This document shows, piece after piece, positions 16,817-25,417 of a DNA stretch of 64,000 nt (position 1 is its first letter; each line of letters begins with the position of its first letter). Both the position numbers and the translations under genes were made by a program. Below the pieces are notes generated by a model. It saw only the letters and a program-made list of their open reading frames with translations. It was not told where the DNA came from and did no database searches. Location: NCBI GenBank assembly GCA_002256245.1, contig NKIU01000002.1, positions 124,001 through 188,000 of the forward strand. The letters are read 5' to 3'. The stretch is from Pseudorhodobacter sp. PARRP1 (GTDB lineage: Bacteria; Pseudomonadota; Alphaproteobacteria; Rhodobacterales; Rhodobacteraceae).

Positions 16817-17419
16817 ATGGCGAGTTTCCCGATGCACGGCCTGATCAACCGCTCGATCCAGTGTTTTTTGCGCGACACCTACGGCAATGCCGGCTGGTCG
16901 GCGATTTCGGCTGCGGCGGGTCTTGGCTTTGACAATTTCGAACCGCTGTTGATCTATGACACCGCCCTGACCGAACGGGTCATCGCGGCGGCAGCGGGGT
17001 ATCTGCAGCGCCCGCGCGAAACCGTGCTGGAAGATCTGGGCACTTATCTGGTCTCACACCCCAATCTTGAAGGCTTGCGGCGGCTGTTGCGCTTTGGCGG
17101 CGTCAGTTTTCTGGATTTTCTGAATTCGATGGAAGATTTGCCAGAACATGGCCGCTTGGGCCTGCCCGATCTGGAAGTGCCCGAGTTCGCGCTGACGGAT
17201 CTGGGCGAGGGGCGGTTTTTGCTGCATGTGTCGCAACTGATCGACGGTGTGGGCCATGTAACCGTGGGGCTTTTGCGTGCGATGGCCGATGATTATGGCG
17301 CGCTGGTGGTGCTGGATCATGTGGGCGTCGAGGACGGGCGCGAGGTGGTTTCGGTGCATCTGCTGGACCATGCCTATGCAGAAGGGCGGCGATTTGAACT
17401 CGCCATGCCGGGGGGCTGA
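16817..17419 (+). CDS. H-NOX-like (HNOB) protein lacking the heme ligand
   Basis: 200 residues with the length and pattern of the heme NO/oxygen-binding domain: MHGLINRSIQ at the start (M6 matches the usual family start, so ATG 16832 is an alternative), W27, LGTYLV (74-79), FGGVSFLDFL (93-102), PDLEVPEF (117-124). When aligned to soluble guanylate cyclase beta (FLQNLDALH, proximal His), the equivalent stretch here is FLNSMEDLP, so P109 replaces the heme-ligating His; H111 lies two residues later. The YxSxR propionate-binding motif is also lost (VSQLI, 138-142). Heme binding in the normal way is therefore doubtful. Coupled to the diguanylate cyclase gene 3 bases downstream. Confidence 0.85.
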   Translation: MASFPMHGLINRSIQCFLRDTYGNAGWSAISAAAGLGFDNFEPLLIYDTALTERVIAAAAGYLQRPRETVLEDLGTYLVSHPNLEGLRRLLRFGGVSFLDFLNSMEDLPEHGRLGLPDLEVPEFALTDLGEGRFLLHVSQLIDGVGHVTVGLLRAMADDYGALVVLDHVGVEDGREVVSVHLLDHAYAEGRRFELAMPGG

Positions 17420-17422
17420 GCG

Positions 17423-18415
17423 GTGCCGGGGGCGACATTCACCAAAGCCGCACTGTCACGGATGATGCCGATGCATATCGGGCTGACGGCGGCGGGCAAG
17501 ATTACCTCGATGGGGCCGACGCTGGCCAAGCTGATTGAGGGGCCAAGCCCGATTGGCGCGGCGTTTCTGAAGGTGTTTGCGGTGCGCAGGCCTGCGGGCA
17601 TCACCTCGATGGAGGATTTGCGGGCACGGGCGGGTGTCAGGCTGCATGTCGATCTGCGCGGAAAAGGTGATACATTTCGCGGCCTTGCGGTGCCGACGGG
17701 GGACGGCGGGATGCTGTTGAACCTGTCGTTTGGCATTCGGCTGATTGATGCGGTGCGCCAACACGCGCTGACCGATGCCGATTTTGCCGCAACCGATATG
17801 GCGGTGGAAATGCTGTATCTGGTTGAGGTCAAGCAAGCGGTGATGACCGAGTTGCGGCGGCTGAACCTGCGTTTGCAGGGCGCGAAGGCCACGGCAGAGG
17901 AACAGGCGCTGACCGACACGCTGACAGGTTTGCGCAACCGGCGCGCGCTGGACGTGTCGCTGCCTGCGCTGATTGCGCAGGGTTTGCCGTTTGGGCTGAT
18001 GCATATTGATCTGGATTACTTCAAGCAGGTCAACGATACGCTGGGCCATGCGGCGGGTGATCTGGTGCTGCGGGAAGTGGCGAAGGCTTTGGTGATTGAA
18101 ACCAGAACCTCGGATATCGTGGCACGGGTGGGGGGCGACGAATTTGTCGTGCTGCTGCCAGGGCTTTCGGACCCCAAGCGTTTGACACAGATTGCGCGGC
18201 GCATCATCGAGCGGTTGACGCAACCGATTGATTTTGAAGGCACGCCTTGCCAAATTTCGGCCTCGATTGGGCTTACGATTTCGACGCTGTATGACCCGCC
18301 CGATGCAGAGCGGATGTTGGGCGACGCGGATGCGGCGCTTTATGCCTCCAAACGCGCGGGGCGGGGGCAGGCGCAATTCTATGCCGTCAGCGGCGATGAT
18401 CTGTTGTCAGCATGA
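17423..18415 (+). CDS. HNOBA-GGDEF diguanylate cyclase, partner of the H-NOX-like protein
   Basis: 330 residues from GTG 17423. Residues about 10-130 match the H-NOX-associated (HNOBA) domain seen in H-NOX-regulated kinases and cyclases. A helical linker (about 130-165, LYLVEVKQAVMTELRRLNLR) leads into a GGDEF domain with LTDTLTGLRNRR, an intact GGDEF (237-241) and an RxxD inhibitory site RTSD (228-231). It should make c-di-GMP and be product-inhibited. In Shewanella and Legionella, H-NOX controls a c-di-GMP enzyme encoded next to it; the same pairing holds here though the sensor lacks its heme ligand. It ends at a hairpin shared with the convergent cysA gene. Confidence 0.9.
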   Translation: MPGATFTKAALSRMMPMHIGLTAAGKITSMGPTLAKLIEGPSPIGAAFLKVFAVRRPAGITSMEDLRARAGVRLHVDLRGKGDTFRGLAVPTGDGGMLLNLSFGIRLIDAVRQHALTDADFAATDMAVEMLYLVEVKQAVMTELRRLNLRLQGAKATAEEQALTDTLTGLRNRRALDVSLPALIAQGLPFGLMHIDLDYFKQVNDTLGHAAGDLVLREVAKALVIETRTSDIVARVGGDEFVVLLPGLSDPKRLTQIARRIIERLTQPIDFEGTPCQISASIGLTISTLYDPPDAERMLGDADAALYASKRAGRGQAQFYAVSGDDLLSA

Positions 18416-18417
18416 AG

Positions 18418-18444
18418 GTTTCTGGCGGTCAGACCGCCAGAAAC
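18418..18444. terminator. Bidirectional terminator between cyclase and cysA genes
   Basis: GTTTCTGGCGGT (18418-18429) pairs perfectly with ACCGCCAGAAAC (18433-18444) with loop CAG; TCTTT follows on the plus strand and AACCTT... on the minus. The right arm includes the cysA stop. Confidence 0.8.
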
Positions 18445-19148
18445 TCTTTGACGAAAGCCGTGGCCGGGCGGGCGCGGATGTCTTGCGGGCGGCCGATTTG
18501 TTCGATCCGGCCCATCGACATCACCACCACCAGATCGGCAAGCTCCATGGCTTCGTCTTGATCGTGGGTGACGAAAATCGTGGTCAGGCCGGTGGTGTCG
18601 TGAATTTCGCGCAGACCGGCGCGCAGTTCCTTGCGCACGCGGGCGTCCAATGCGCCGAAGGGTTCGTCCAGCAGCAGCATGCGCGGCTCGATCGCCAATG
18701 CGCGGGCAAGGGCGACACGCTGGCGCTGGCCGCCCGAAAGCTGGCTGGGATAGCGCGCGCCGATGTCGGGAAGCTGGATCAATTCCAGCAATTTGGTAAC
18801 GCGGCGGGCGATCTCAGCCTTGGCGGGGCGCTGGGCGCGGGGGCGGGCGCGCAGGCCGTAGGCGATGTTTTCAAACACCGTCATGTGGCGGAACAAGGCG
18901 TAGGATTGAAACACAAAGCCCGCGCGGCGGTCTTGCACGGTCAGGTTGGTGGCGTCGGTTGCATCAAAAAGCACCCGGCCTGCGGTGGGGAATTCGAGGC
19001 CGCCCAGAATGCGCAGCAAGGTGGTTTTGCCAGAACCAGAGGGGCCGAGCAGGGCAACCAAAGCCCCCGAGGGGATCGAAAGCGAGACCGGATGCAGGGC
19101 TGCGGTCGCGCCGAACTCTTTGGAAATATGGTCAATTTCGATTTGCAT
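18429..19148 (-). CDS. cysA: Sulfate/thiosulfate ABC transporter ATPase CysA, short form
   Basis: ATP-hydrolysing subunit of the sulfate importer. 239 residues from ATG 19148 with AAAGG 8 bases upstream; an upstream in-frame start at 19202 would run into cysW. Walker [10 protein letters not shown], signature [15 protein letters not shown], Walker [12 protein letters not shown] and the His switch VTHDQDEA are all present. Typical CysA proteins have about 350 residues with a C-terminal TOBE-like regulatory domain; that domain is absent here. Last gene of the sulfate operon, 11 bases after cysW, ending in a bidirectional terminator. Confidence 0.94.
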   Translation of the reverse strand: MQIEIDHISKEFGATAALHPVSLSIPSGALVALLGPSGSGKTTLLRILGGLEFPTAGRVLFDATDATNLTVQDRRAGFVFQSYALFRHMTVFENIAYGLRARPRAQRPAKAEIARRVTKLLELIQLPDIGARYPSQLSGGQRQRVALARALAIEPRMLLLDEPFGALDARVRKELRAGLREIHDTTGLTTIFVTHDQDEAMELADLVVVMSMGRIEQIGRPQDIRARPATAFVKEFLAV

Positions 19149-19159
19149 AGGCTGGCCTT

Positions 19160-20050
19160 TCACGGGCGATGGGCGGCGGCAAGCTGATCGGCAAAGCGCC
19201 ATTCCAGCAAGGTTTTCAGGGTAAGGGTCAGCAGCGCCAGCAGGGCCAGAACGGCGGCGAGGCTGAAGGCTGCGACCGAGAGGTATTCGTTATACAGCAT
19301 CTCAATCGTGATCGGCATGGTGGCGGTCTGGCCGCGTATTTTGCCGGACACCACCGCGACCGCGCCGAATTCTCCCATGGCGCGGGCGTTGCACAAAAGC
19401 ACGCCATACAGCAGCGCCCAGCGGATGTTGGGCAGGGTGACGGTGAAGAAAATGCGCCAGCCCGATGCGCCAAGGGTGAGGGCGGCTTCTTCCTCGGCGC
19501 GGCCCTGTTCGATCATCACCGGGATCAACTCGCGCGCGACGAAGGGGAAGGTCACGAACATTGAGGCGAGGATGATGGACGGCAGCGCGAAGACGATGGG
19601 ATAGCCTTGCGCGACCATCCAGCCGCCGATGGCGGTATTGGCGCCGAAGGTCAGCACCAGGCAGAGGCCTGCGACGACAGGCGAGACGGAAAACGGCAGG
19701 TCGATCAGCGTGATCAGCAGGGCTTTGCCGCGAAAATCGTATTTGGTGATAAGCCATGCCGCGGCGATGCCGAACACGGCGTTCAGCGGCACGGCGACGG
19801 CGGCCACGATCAGGGTGAGTTTGATCGCCGAAGTAGCCTCGGGGTTGGCGAGGGATGTGACGGCCTCGATTGCGCCTTTCGACAGGGCTTCGGCGAAGAC
19901 GGCGACGAGGGGGGCGAAGAGCAGGAATGCCAGGAATAGCACGACAACCGCGATCAGCGCGTAGCGGAAACCGGGGGATTCGGTGGTGACGGGGCGGTGC
20001 GTTGGGGGGCGGTGCGCAGGGCGGCTGTGGGTGATCGGGGCGTCAGACAT
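19160..20050 (-). CDS. cysW: Sulfate ABC transporter permease CysW
   Basis: Inner-membrane permease of the sulfate/thiosulfate importer. 296 residues from ATG 20050, with CGGAGGA 6 bases upstream. Six hydrophobic segments and the EAA loop ([21 protein letters not shown]) are visible. The start lies 8 bases inside the cysT gene end. The N-terminus is longer than in enteric CysW and is His/Pro/Arg-rich ([15 protein letters not shown]). Confidence 0.95.
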   Translation of the reverse strand: MSDAPITHSRPAHRPPTHRPVTTESPGFRYALIAVVVLFLAFLLFAPLVAVFAEALSKGAIEAVTSLANPEATSAIKLTLIVAAVAVPLNAVFGIAAAWLITKYDFRGKALLITLIDLPFSVSPVVAGLCLVLTFGANTAIGGWMVAQGYPIVFALPSIILASMFVTFPFVARELIPVMIEQGRAEEEAALTLGASGWRIFFTVTLPNIRWALLYGVLLCNARAMGEFGAVAVVSGKIRGQTATMPITIEMLYNEYLSVAAFSLAAVLALLALLTLTLKTLLEWRFADQLAAAHRP

Positions 20051-20879
20051 AGCCAATCCTCCGGCGGCTGAAGACTTGGATGGCGTTGATCAGCAAGAGC
20101 ATTGCGAAGGAAATCAACAGCATGGCGATGCCGATGGCGGTGGCGCCGACGTAGTTGAACTCCTCTAGCTTGATGACGATCAGCAAGGGGGCGATTTCGG
20201 TTTTCAGGGGGATGTTGCCTGCGATGAAGATGACCGAGCCGTATTCGCCAACCGCGCGGGCGAGCGACAGCGCGAAACCTGTCATCGCGGCGGGGGCCAG
20301 CATCGGCAAGACCACGCGGCGCAATGTGTAGGCGCGGGTGGCGCCAAGGGTGGCGGAGGCCTCTTCGACTTCGCGCTCGATTTCCGCGACCACGGGTTGC
20401 ACGGTGCGGGTGACAAAGGGCAGGCCCACGAAAATCAGCGCGATCAGGATGCCCGATTGGGTGTAGGCGATCTTGAAGCCAAGGTCGCGGGCGATGGCAC
20501 CAAACGCGCCGTTCGGGGCGTAAAGGGCGGTTAGCGCGATGCCCGCGACGGCGGTGGGCAGCGCGAAGGGCAGGTCAACGGCGGCGTCCAAAAAGCGGCG
20601 ACCGGGGAAGCGGTAGCGCACCAAGACCCACGCGAGGGCCACGCCGAACACCAGGTTGATCAGCGCAGCGATGAGGGAGAGGCGGAACGACAGGTAAAGC
20701 GCGCCCCAGATGCGGGGGGTGTTCACCTCGGCCCACAGGCTTGGCAAACCAGCGGTGGCGCCCTTCAGAAGAAGGGCGCCGATGGGCAACAGGACGACAA
20801 GCGACAGCAGGGTGAGGGTGATCCCGGCACTGAGTGCCATGCCGGGAAGCGGGGAGCGGTTGATCAGGGGGCTGCGCAT
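20043..20879 (-). CDS. cysT: Sulfate ABC transporter permease CysT (CysU)
   Basis: Second membrane subunit of the sulfate importer. 278 residues from ATG 20879; longer in-frame starts up to 21038 lie inside the sbp gene and are rejected. It shows the family pattern FRLSLIAALINLVFGVALAW, LPFALPTAVAGIALTALYAP and the EAA loop EEASATLGATRAYTL. The start is 4 bases after the sbp stop and its stop overlaps cysW, giving a tight sbp-cysT-cysW-cysA unit. Confidence 0.95.
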   Translation of the reverse strand: MRSPLINRSPLPGMALSAGITLTLLSLVVLLPIGALLLKGATAGLPSLWAEVNTPRIWGALYLSFRLSLIAALINLVFGVALAWVLVRYRFPGRRFLDAAVDLPFALPTAVAGIALTALYAPNGAFGAIARDLGFKIAYTQSGILIALIFVGLPFVTRTVQPVVAEIEREVEEASATLGATRAYTLRRVVLPMLAPAAMTGFALSLARAVGEYGSVIFIAGNIPLKTEIAPLLIVIKLEEFNYVGATAIGIAMLLISFAMLLLINAIQVFSRRRIGYV

Positions 20880-20883
20880 CGGG

Positions 20884-22005
20884 TCACTTCGCGGTGTAGA
20901 TCTGGTCGAAGGTGCCGCCATCAGCGAAGTGGGTTTTCTGCGCCTCGGCCCAGCCGCCGAAGTGGGAGATGTCAACCAGTTCCAGTTTCGGGAAGCGGGC
21001 AACGTCTGCCGGATCGGCCTTTGAGGTATCCCAGCCACGGTAAAAGTCTTTGAAGATAATGGCTTGGGCTTCGGGGGTGTAGAGGAAGTTCAGATAAGCC
21101 TCGGCCAGTTTGCGTTGATCATCGTTGTGGATGTTGGCTTCGACAAGGGCGACGGGCGGCTCGGCGAGGATGGAAATTGAGGGGACGACGATATCGAATT
21201 GATCGTCGCCGAGTTCCTTTTCGGCAAGGTAGGCCTCATTCTCCCAAGCCAGCAGCACATCGCCGATACCGCGCTGGGCGAAGGTGGTGGTGGCATCGCG
21301 CGCGCCCTTGTCCAGCACCGGCACATGTTCCAGCAGGGTTTTGACATAGGCTTGCGGGTCTTGGCCGTTCTTTTCGGCCCAAGCCCAAGCGGCAAGGTAG
21401 TTCCAACGCGCGCCGCCAGAGGTTTTCGGGTTGGGCGTGATCACTTCGACGCCGTCTTTCACCAGATCGCCCCAATCCTTGATGCCCTTCGGGTTGCCCT
21501 CGCGCACCAGAAACACGATGGTCGAGGTGTAGGGCGAGGAGTTGTGCGGCAGTTTGGATTGCCAATCGGCGGGCAGTTTGCCTTCCTTGGCGATCTTGTC
21601 GATGTCGGCGGCAAGCGCGAGGGTGACGACTTGGGCATCAAGGCCCTCGATCACCGCGCGGGCTTGGGCACCAGAGCCGCCGTGGCTCGCCTCAATCGTG
21701 GGCGCGGGGTTGCCTGCGGCGGTGTAGCTTTCGATGAAAGCGGCGTTGAGGTCTTTGTAAAGCTCGCGCGTCGGGTCGTAGCTGACGTTCAGCAGGGTTT
21801 CGGCGCGCAAGTCTTGGGCGGCAAAAAAGCTGAGATACAGCGCCGACAGGGTGATCAGCGCGGCTTTGCCGAACCATTTTTCACGCACTGGGAAGCCGGT
21901 GAATTCGCGGTCTCCGGTGGTGATGGTGACGCGGCCATCGGGGTGGCGCTGGGTGACGGTGCCTTGGGCTGTGATGTTGCCGGCGATGGTGACGGTGGTC
22001 AGCAT
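20884..22005 (-). CDS. sbp: Sulfate-binding periplasmic protein with an N-terminal extension
   Basis: Periplasmic receptor of the sulfate importer. 373 residues from ATG 22005 (AGGAGA 6 bases upstream). The mature domain begins at about residue 69 ([19 protein letters not shown]) and keeps the sulfate-binding signature [14 protein letters not shown] and the [12 protein letters not shown] segment. The hydrophobic secretion segment ([17 protein letters not shown]) is preceded by about 45 residues ([15 protein letters not shown] ... [18 protein letters not shown]) that look like a small beta-rich unit, not a normal signal-peptide n-region. No internal start with a ribosome site was found. The extension may be a fused small gene or an annotation limit. 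Confidence 0.92.
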   Translation of the reverse strand: MLTTVTIAGNITAQGTVTQRHPDGRVTITTGDREFTGFPVREKWFGKAALITLSALYLSFFAAQDLRAETLLNVSYDPTRELYKDLNAAFIESYTAAGNPAPTIEASHGGSGAQARAVIEGLDAQVVTLALAADIDKIAKEGKLPADWQSKLPHNSSPYTSTIVFLVREGNPKGIKDWGDLVKDGVEVITPNPKTSGGARWNYLAAWAWAEKNGQDPQAYVKTLLEHVPVLDKGARDATTTFAQRGIGDVLLAWENEAYLAEKELGDDQFDIVVPSISILAEPPVALVEANIHNDDQRKLAEAYLNFLYTPEAQAIIFKDFYRGWDTSKADPADVARFPKLELVDISHFGGWAEAQKTHFADGGTFDQIYTAK

Positions 22006-22079
22006 GGGTTTCTCCTGCGGGATGGCTTGGCGCTTGGCCGGAAAGGGAAGGGCGGGGATGAGGCCGAGGATTGGCGTTG

Positions 22080-22304
22080 TCATCGCGCAAAGGCGTCCAA
22101 GGGCTCGATGCGGGCTTCCCACAGGCGGGCGTCGCGGCCATCGAGCAATTCTTGCACCGCTGCTTGCGGATCGCGGGTGAAACGGACCAACGGGCTGCCC
22201 GAGACGCGGTGGGCGCGGCCGGTGCGGCGGTCGATCAACGAGACTTGGTAGGCGCAGGACATCGGCGCCGCGTTGCGGAAAGCTGATTGGGGTGCTGCGA
22301 ACAT
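22080..22304 (-). CDS. Small protein heading the sulfate transport operon
   Basis: 74 residues from ATG 22304 with AAGGAG 7 bases upstream. Not recognised. It contains [20 protein letters not shown] and a charged C-terminal helix ([20 protein letters not shown]), no signal peptide and no cysteine cluster. It is 74 bases upstream of sbp on the same strand and 277 bases from the divergent Lrp gene, so it is the likely first gene of the sulfate operon. Its good ribosome site and codon pattern support it as real. Confidence 0.65.
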   Translation of the reverse strand: MFAAPQSAFRNAAPMSCAYQVSLIDRRTGRAHRVSGSPLVRFTRDPQAAVQELLDGRDARLWEARIEPLDAFAR

Positions 22305-22473
22305 TTTGGTCTCCTTTGGGATCGAGTGTGTCGATGCACTAATAACGACAGAGTTGATCGTGTTTGGCAACGGAAAAATAACGCTCTTTTTTGTCGTGAT
22401 TATAGAAGGATTTTCTCTTGCGTGTGTTTTCAATGGGTTACGGGTGATTTTCGGGCGGAAGTCAGGATTTAAT

Positions 22474-22487
22474 CTTGTTAAAACAAG
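22474..22487. promoter_or_regulatory. CTTGTT/AACAAG palindrome in the lrp-sulfate intergenic region
   Basis: CTTGTTAAAACAAG is a perfect 14-base palindrome (6-bp arms, AA centre) in the 277-base A+T-rich region between the divergent small ORF and the Lrp gene. Candidate binding site of the adjacent regulator. Confidence 0.4.
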
Positions 22488-22581
22488 GGATTGGATCGGA
22501 TTTGAAAAATATCACGATAAAGATGATAGACATTTAGAATTTTTGCCTCATCCTGAAGGCAGAACCAGAAGGGGAGCCGCC

Positions 22582-23055
22582 ATGGCCGAACTTGATCAGA
22601 TTGATCGCAAGATTGTCGCCGCGCTGATGCGCGATGCGACGCTGCCGGTGGCGCAGATCGCCGACCGGGTGGGGCTGTCGCAGACGCCGTGCTGGAAGCG
22701 GATTCAGCGGCTGGAGGCGACGGGAATCGTCACCGGACGGGTGGCGATGGTCGATCCGGCGCGGCTGGGATTCGGGCTGACGGTGTTTGTCGAGGTGGAA
22801 GCCGTGGATCATTCCGCCGAATGGCGTGCGGCGTTTATAGCGGCCACCGAGGCTATTCCTGAGATTATGGAAGTGTATCGCATGGCGGGGGAAATGGATT
22901 ACCTGCTGCGGATCTCGGTGGGTGATACCGGCGATTTTGATACGCTTTACAAGCGGTTGACCGATGCGGTGGCGATCAAGAACTTCACCTCGCATTTCGT
23001 GATGGAGCGGATGAAGTATGGCACGGCCTATCCGGTCGATACGCAGCGGCGTTAG
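22582..23055 (+). CDS. Lrp/AsnC family transcriptional regulator
   Basis: 157 residues from ATG 22582 (GGGGAG 5 bases upstream); an in-frame start at 22273 is rejected. N-terminal helix-turn-helix (PVAQIADRVGLSQTPCWKRI, about residues 20-40) and a C-terminal RAM/ligand domain with VFVEVEAVDHS and the motif GEMDYLLRI. Lrp proteins bind DNA as dimers/octamers and sense amino acids. It is divergent from the sulfate transport operon, so it may regulate it; ligand unknown. Its stop overlaps that of the convergent esterase gene by 4 bases. Confidence 0.92.
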   Translation: MAELDQIDRKIVAALMRDATLPVAQIADRVGLSQTPCWKRIQRLEATGIVTGRVAMVDPARLGFGLTVFVEVEAVDHSAEWRAAFIAATEAIPEIMEVYRMAGEMDYLLRISVGDTGDFDTLYKRLTDAVAIKNFTSHFVMERMKYGTAYPVDTQRR

Positions 23056-23654
23056 CGCAGGTGTTTGCGCAGGAAATCCTCGGCCAAGGCGATGCCTGCG
23101 GGGGTGATGGCGTGGCCGACGCCGGGCAGCAGGTGCAGGGTGGTTTTGACGCCTGCATTCGACAAGGCGGCCTCGGCATGGGTGGCCTCGGTTGTGGGCA
23201 TCACCGGGTCGGTGGTGCCGTGGACCAGCAAAACGGGGGTGTGCAGGGCCGGGGTCAGCGGCGTCGGGCTGGCGAGGCGCATCGAGAATGCCGCGACCGC
23301 ACCGACCGGCCAGCGGCCCGAGGCGACGGCGTCCAGCGCCATGATCGCGCCTTGCGAGAAGCCCAGCAGGGCGACGTCATGCAGGCGGTTTTGCAGGCCG
23401 TGGGCGGTGATGATTGCGGTCAGGATGGCGTCAAAATCGGCGCGGGCCTCGGCCACGCGGGTGGGGCGGTTGGCGGCGGTGACGCCGTTGATGGAAAACC
23501 ACTGCCGCCCCGGCCCGCCGAAATCATAGGGCTGCGGCGCGTCGGGGCTTTCGACCTCAACCCCGAGGCTTTGCGCGATCTGCGCGCCAATCGGGGCAAG
23601 GTCGGCACCGTTGCTGCCGACACCGTGCAGCGTTATCAGCAGCTTGCGGGTCAT
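23052..23654 (-). CDS. Alpha/beta hydrolase (carboxylesterase/MhqD-like)
   Basis: 200 residues, the size of the small carboxylesterase/phospholipase family. Oxyanion region LITLHGVGSNGADL, nucleophile elbow LGFSQGA, catalytic Asp in VLLVHGTTDPVMP and catalytic His in LPGVGHAI are all present. Cytoplasmic. In Bacillus the homologous MhqD is induced by quinones with a ring-cleavage VOC protein and a DoxX protein. Those two types are encoded just upstream here. Overlaps the GST gene by 4 bases (ATGA). Substrate inferred only. Confidence 0.9.
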   Translation of the reverse strand: MTRKLLITLHGVGSNGADLAPIGAQIAQSLGVEVESPDAPQPYDFGGPGRQWFSINGVTAANRPTRVAEARADFDAILTAIITAHGLQNRLHDVALLGFSQGAIMALDAVASGRWPVGAVAAFSMRLASPTPLTPALHTPVLLVHGTTDPVMPTTEATHAEAALSNAGVKTTLHLLPGVGHAITPAGIALAEDFLRKHLR

Positions 23655-24586
23655 TTATCCCAATCCAGTGCTGGGCCCACGGGCACAAGGCCGACAGGGT
23701 TCAGGGTTTTGATCGAGTAATAGCCGCGTTTGATATGGTCGATGCTGACCGTCTCACGCACGCCGGGAATCGCCAGAACGCGCAGCATGTAGGCTTGCAA
23801 ATGCGGGTAGTCGGCGATGCGTTTCAGGTTGGTTTTGAACAGGCCATGGTAGGCTGCATCAAAGCGGATCAGGGTGACAAAGGCGCGGATGTCGGTTTCG
23901 GTCAGCGCGGCCCCGTGCAGATAGGGGCGGTTGTCCGAGAGGCGGGATTCGAGGCTGTCGAGGCAGGCGAACACATCGGCGAAGGCCTGCTCGTAGGCGG
24001 CTTGGGTGGTGGCAAAGCCCGCGCGATAGACGCCGTTGTTCAGGGCGGGATAGATCGCGTCGTTCAGCGCGTCGATCTCGGCGCGCAGGGCGAGGGGGTA
24101 AAGATCGGGGCCAGAGGCGAGCGTGCCGAAGCCAGAATTCAGCATCCGCAGGATGTCGGCGGATTCGTTGTTGACCAGTGTGTTGGTGTGTTTGTCCCAC
24201 AGAACCGGCACGGTGGCGCGGCCCGAGACATGCGGGTCTGCGCGGGTGTAGATTTCGTGCATGTAGGTGGCACCGTGCAGGTGATCGGGCGTGCTGCCGG
24301 GGTAGGTGCCAAAGCGCCAGCCCTGATCGGTCAGCGCGGGTTCAACCACCGAGACGGTGATCGCAGCCTCTAACCCCTTGAGTTTGCGCGCAATCAGCGT
24401 GCGCGAGGCCCATGGGCAAATCAGCGCGACGTAAAGGTGATAGCGCCCGGCCTCGGCCTTGAAGCCGGATGCGCCGTCGGGGGTGATCCAGTTGCGGAAG
24501 CTGGATTGCTGGCGCACAAAGCCGCCTTGCGCATCTTTTGCCTGCACTGGCTGCCAGTTTTCCTGCCATTTGCCATCGACCAGCAT
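23651..24586 (-). CDS. Glutathionyl-hydroquinone reductase-type GST
   Basis: 311 residues, the length of Xi-class glutathione transferases (YqjG/ECM4). The active-site motif is CPWA in LYVALICPWASRTLI, with the Cys nucleophile that reduces glutathionyl-hydroquinones using glutathione. The C-terminal helical domain (AYEQAFADVFACLDSLESRL) follows. Its start abuts the stop of the VOC gene and its end overlaps the esterase gene, so the three are one operon. The gene supports a quinone-detoxification role for the operon. Confidence 0.92.
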   Translation of the reverse strand: MLVDGKWQENWQPVQAKDAQGGFVRQQSSFRNWITPDGASGFKAEAGRYHLYVALICPWASRTLIARKLKGLEAAITVSVVEPALTDQGWRFGTYPGSTPDHLHGATYMHEIYTRADPHVSGRATVPVLWDKHTNTLVNNESADILRMLNSGFGTLASGPDLYPLALRAEIDALNDAIYPALNNGVYRAGFATTQAAYEQAFADVFACLDSLESRLSDNRPYLHGAALTETDIRAFVTLIRFDAAYHGLFKTNLKRIADYPHLQAYMLRVLAIPGVRETVSIDHIKRGYYSIKTLNPVGLVPVGPALDWDK

Positions 24587-25396
24587 CTACGCGGCCTTCG
24601 GGGAAAGCGTGATCGGGGTGCCCCAAGGATCGGTCAGGGCGGCGGGCAGTTTGGCGCGCAGGGCGGCAAGGGGGCTTGGGTCCACCTTAATCTCCAGATC
24701 GGCAAGCCCGGTTGAGGGGAAGGTGCGCGGGCCAGCGCCACGGCTGTTCCAGGTGTTGGTGGCCAGATGGTGGTGATATCCGCCCGCGCCGTAGAAGGCG
24801 GCTCCGGGGTAGTGGGTGGTGATCTCAAAGCCCAAAGCGCCGTTGTAGAACGCCTCGGCCTCTGGCACCGCACCGGTTTGCAGATGAACGTGGCCAATCA
24901 CCGTGCCCGCAGGCGCTTGGGTGAACGGGCCCTTGGCGGAGGCTGCAAGGTTGTTCAGATCCAGCGCATTGGTCGCCATTTGAATCTGGCCGTTCTGGTG
25001 CTTCCATGCCATGCGCGGGCGGTCGATATAGACCTCTATGCCGTTGCCTTCGGGGTCTGACAGATAAATCGCCTCGGAGACTAGGTGGTCGGAGGCGCCT
25101 TCCAACGGCAGGCGGGTTTGCGAGGCGTGCAGCAGCCACGCGCCCAGATCGGCGCGGCTCGGCAGCAGGAAGGCGGTGTGAAACAGGCCAGCCTCTTTCG
25201 GGCTGCGCCGCCGCGCGGCCTTGTCGGCGCGCAACTCCAGCAGGGTGGTGTTGCCGACGCCAAGGCGCAGGGTTTCGCCATCATTGCCAAGTTCGGCGAG
25301 GCCAAGGGCTTGTTTATAAAAGGAACCGACACGCCCGATGTCATTCACCGTCAAGGCGACGCGGCCGATTTCCATGGGGGCTGATGCAGTGGACAT
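24587..25396 (-). CDS. VOC-family dioxygenase (CatE/MhqO-like)
   Basis: 269 residues with two tandem vicinal-oxygen-chelate modules. The first runs about 10-125 (VALTVNDIGRVGSFYKQALG; YLSDPEGNGIEVYID with a possible Glu ligand). The second runs about 165-265 (GHVHLQTG, HHHLATNTW). The domain order and length match extradiol ring-cleaving CatE/MhqO-type proteins, which use a metal-bound catechol or hydroquinone. Metal residues cannot be fixed without a structure. It is 21 bases downstream of the DoxX gene. Confidence 0.9.
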   Translation of the reverse strand: MSTASAPMEIGRVALTVNDIGRVGSFYKQALGLAELGNDGETLRLGVGNTTLLELRADKAARRRSPKEAGLFHTAFLLPSRADLGAWLLHASQTRLPLEGASDHLVSEAIYLSDPEGNGIEVYIDRPRMAWKHQNGQIQMATNALDLNNLAASAKGPFTQAPAGTVIGHVHLQTGAVPEAEAFYNGALGFEITTHYPGAAFYGAGGYHHHLATNTWNSRGAGPRTFPSTGLADLEIKVDPSPLAALRAKLPAALTDPWGTPITLSPKAA

Positions 25397-25417
25397 GTCG
25401 ATGCTCCGATGTTCAGG

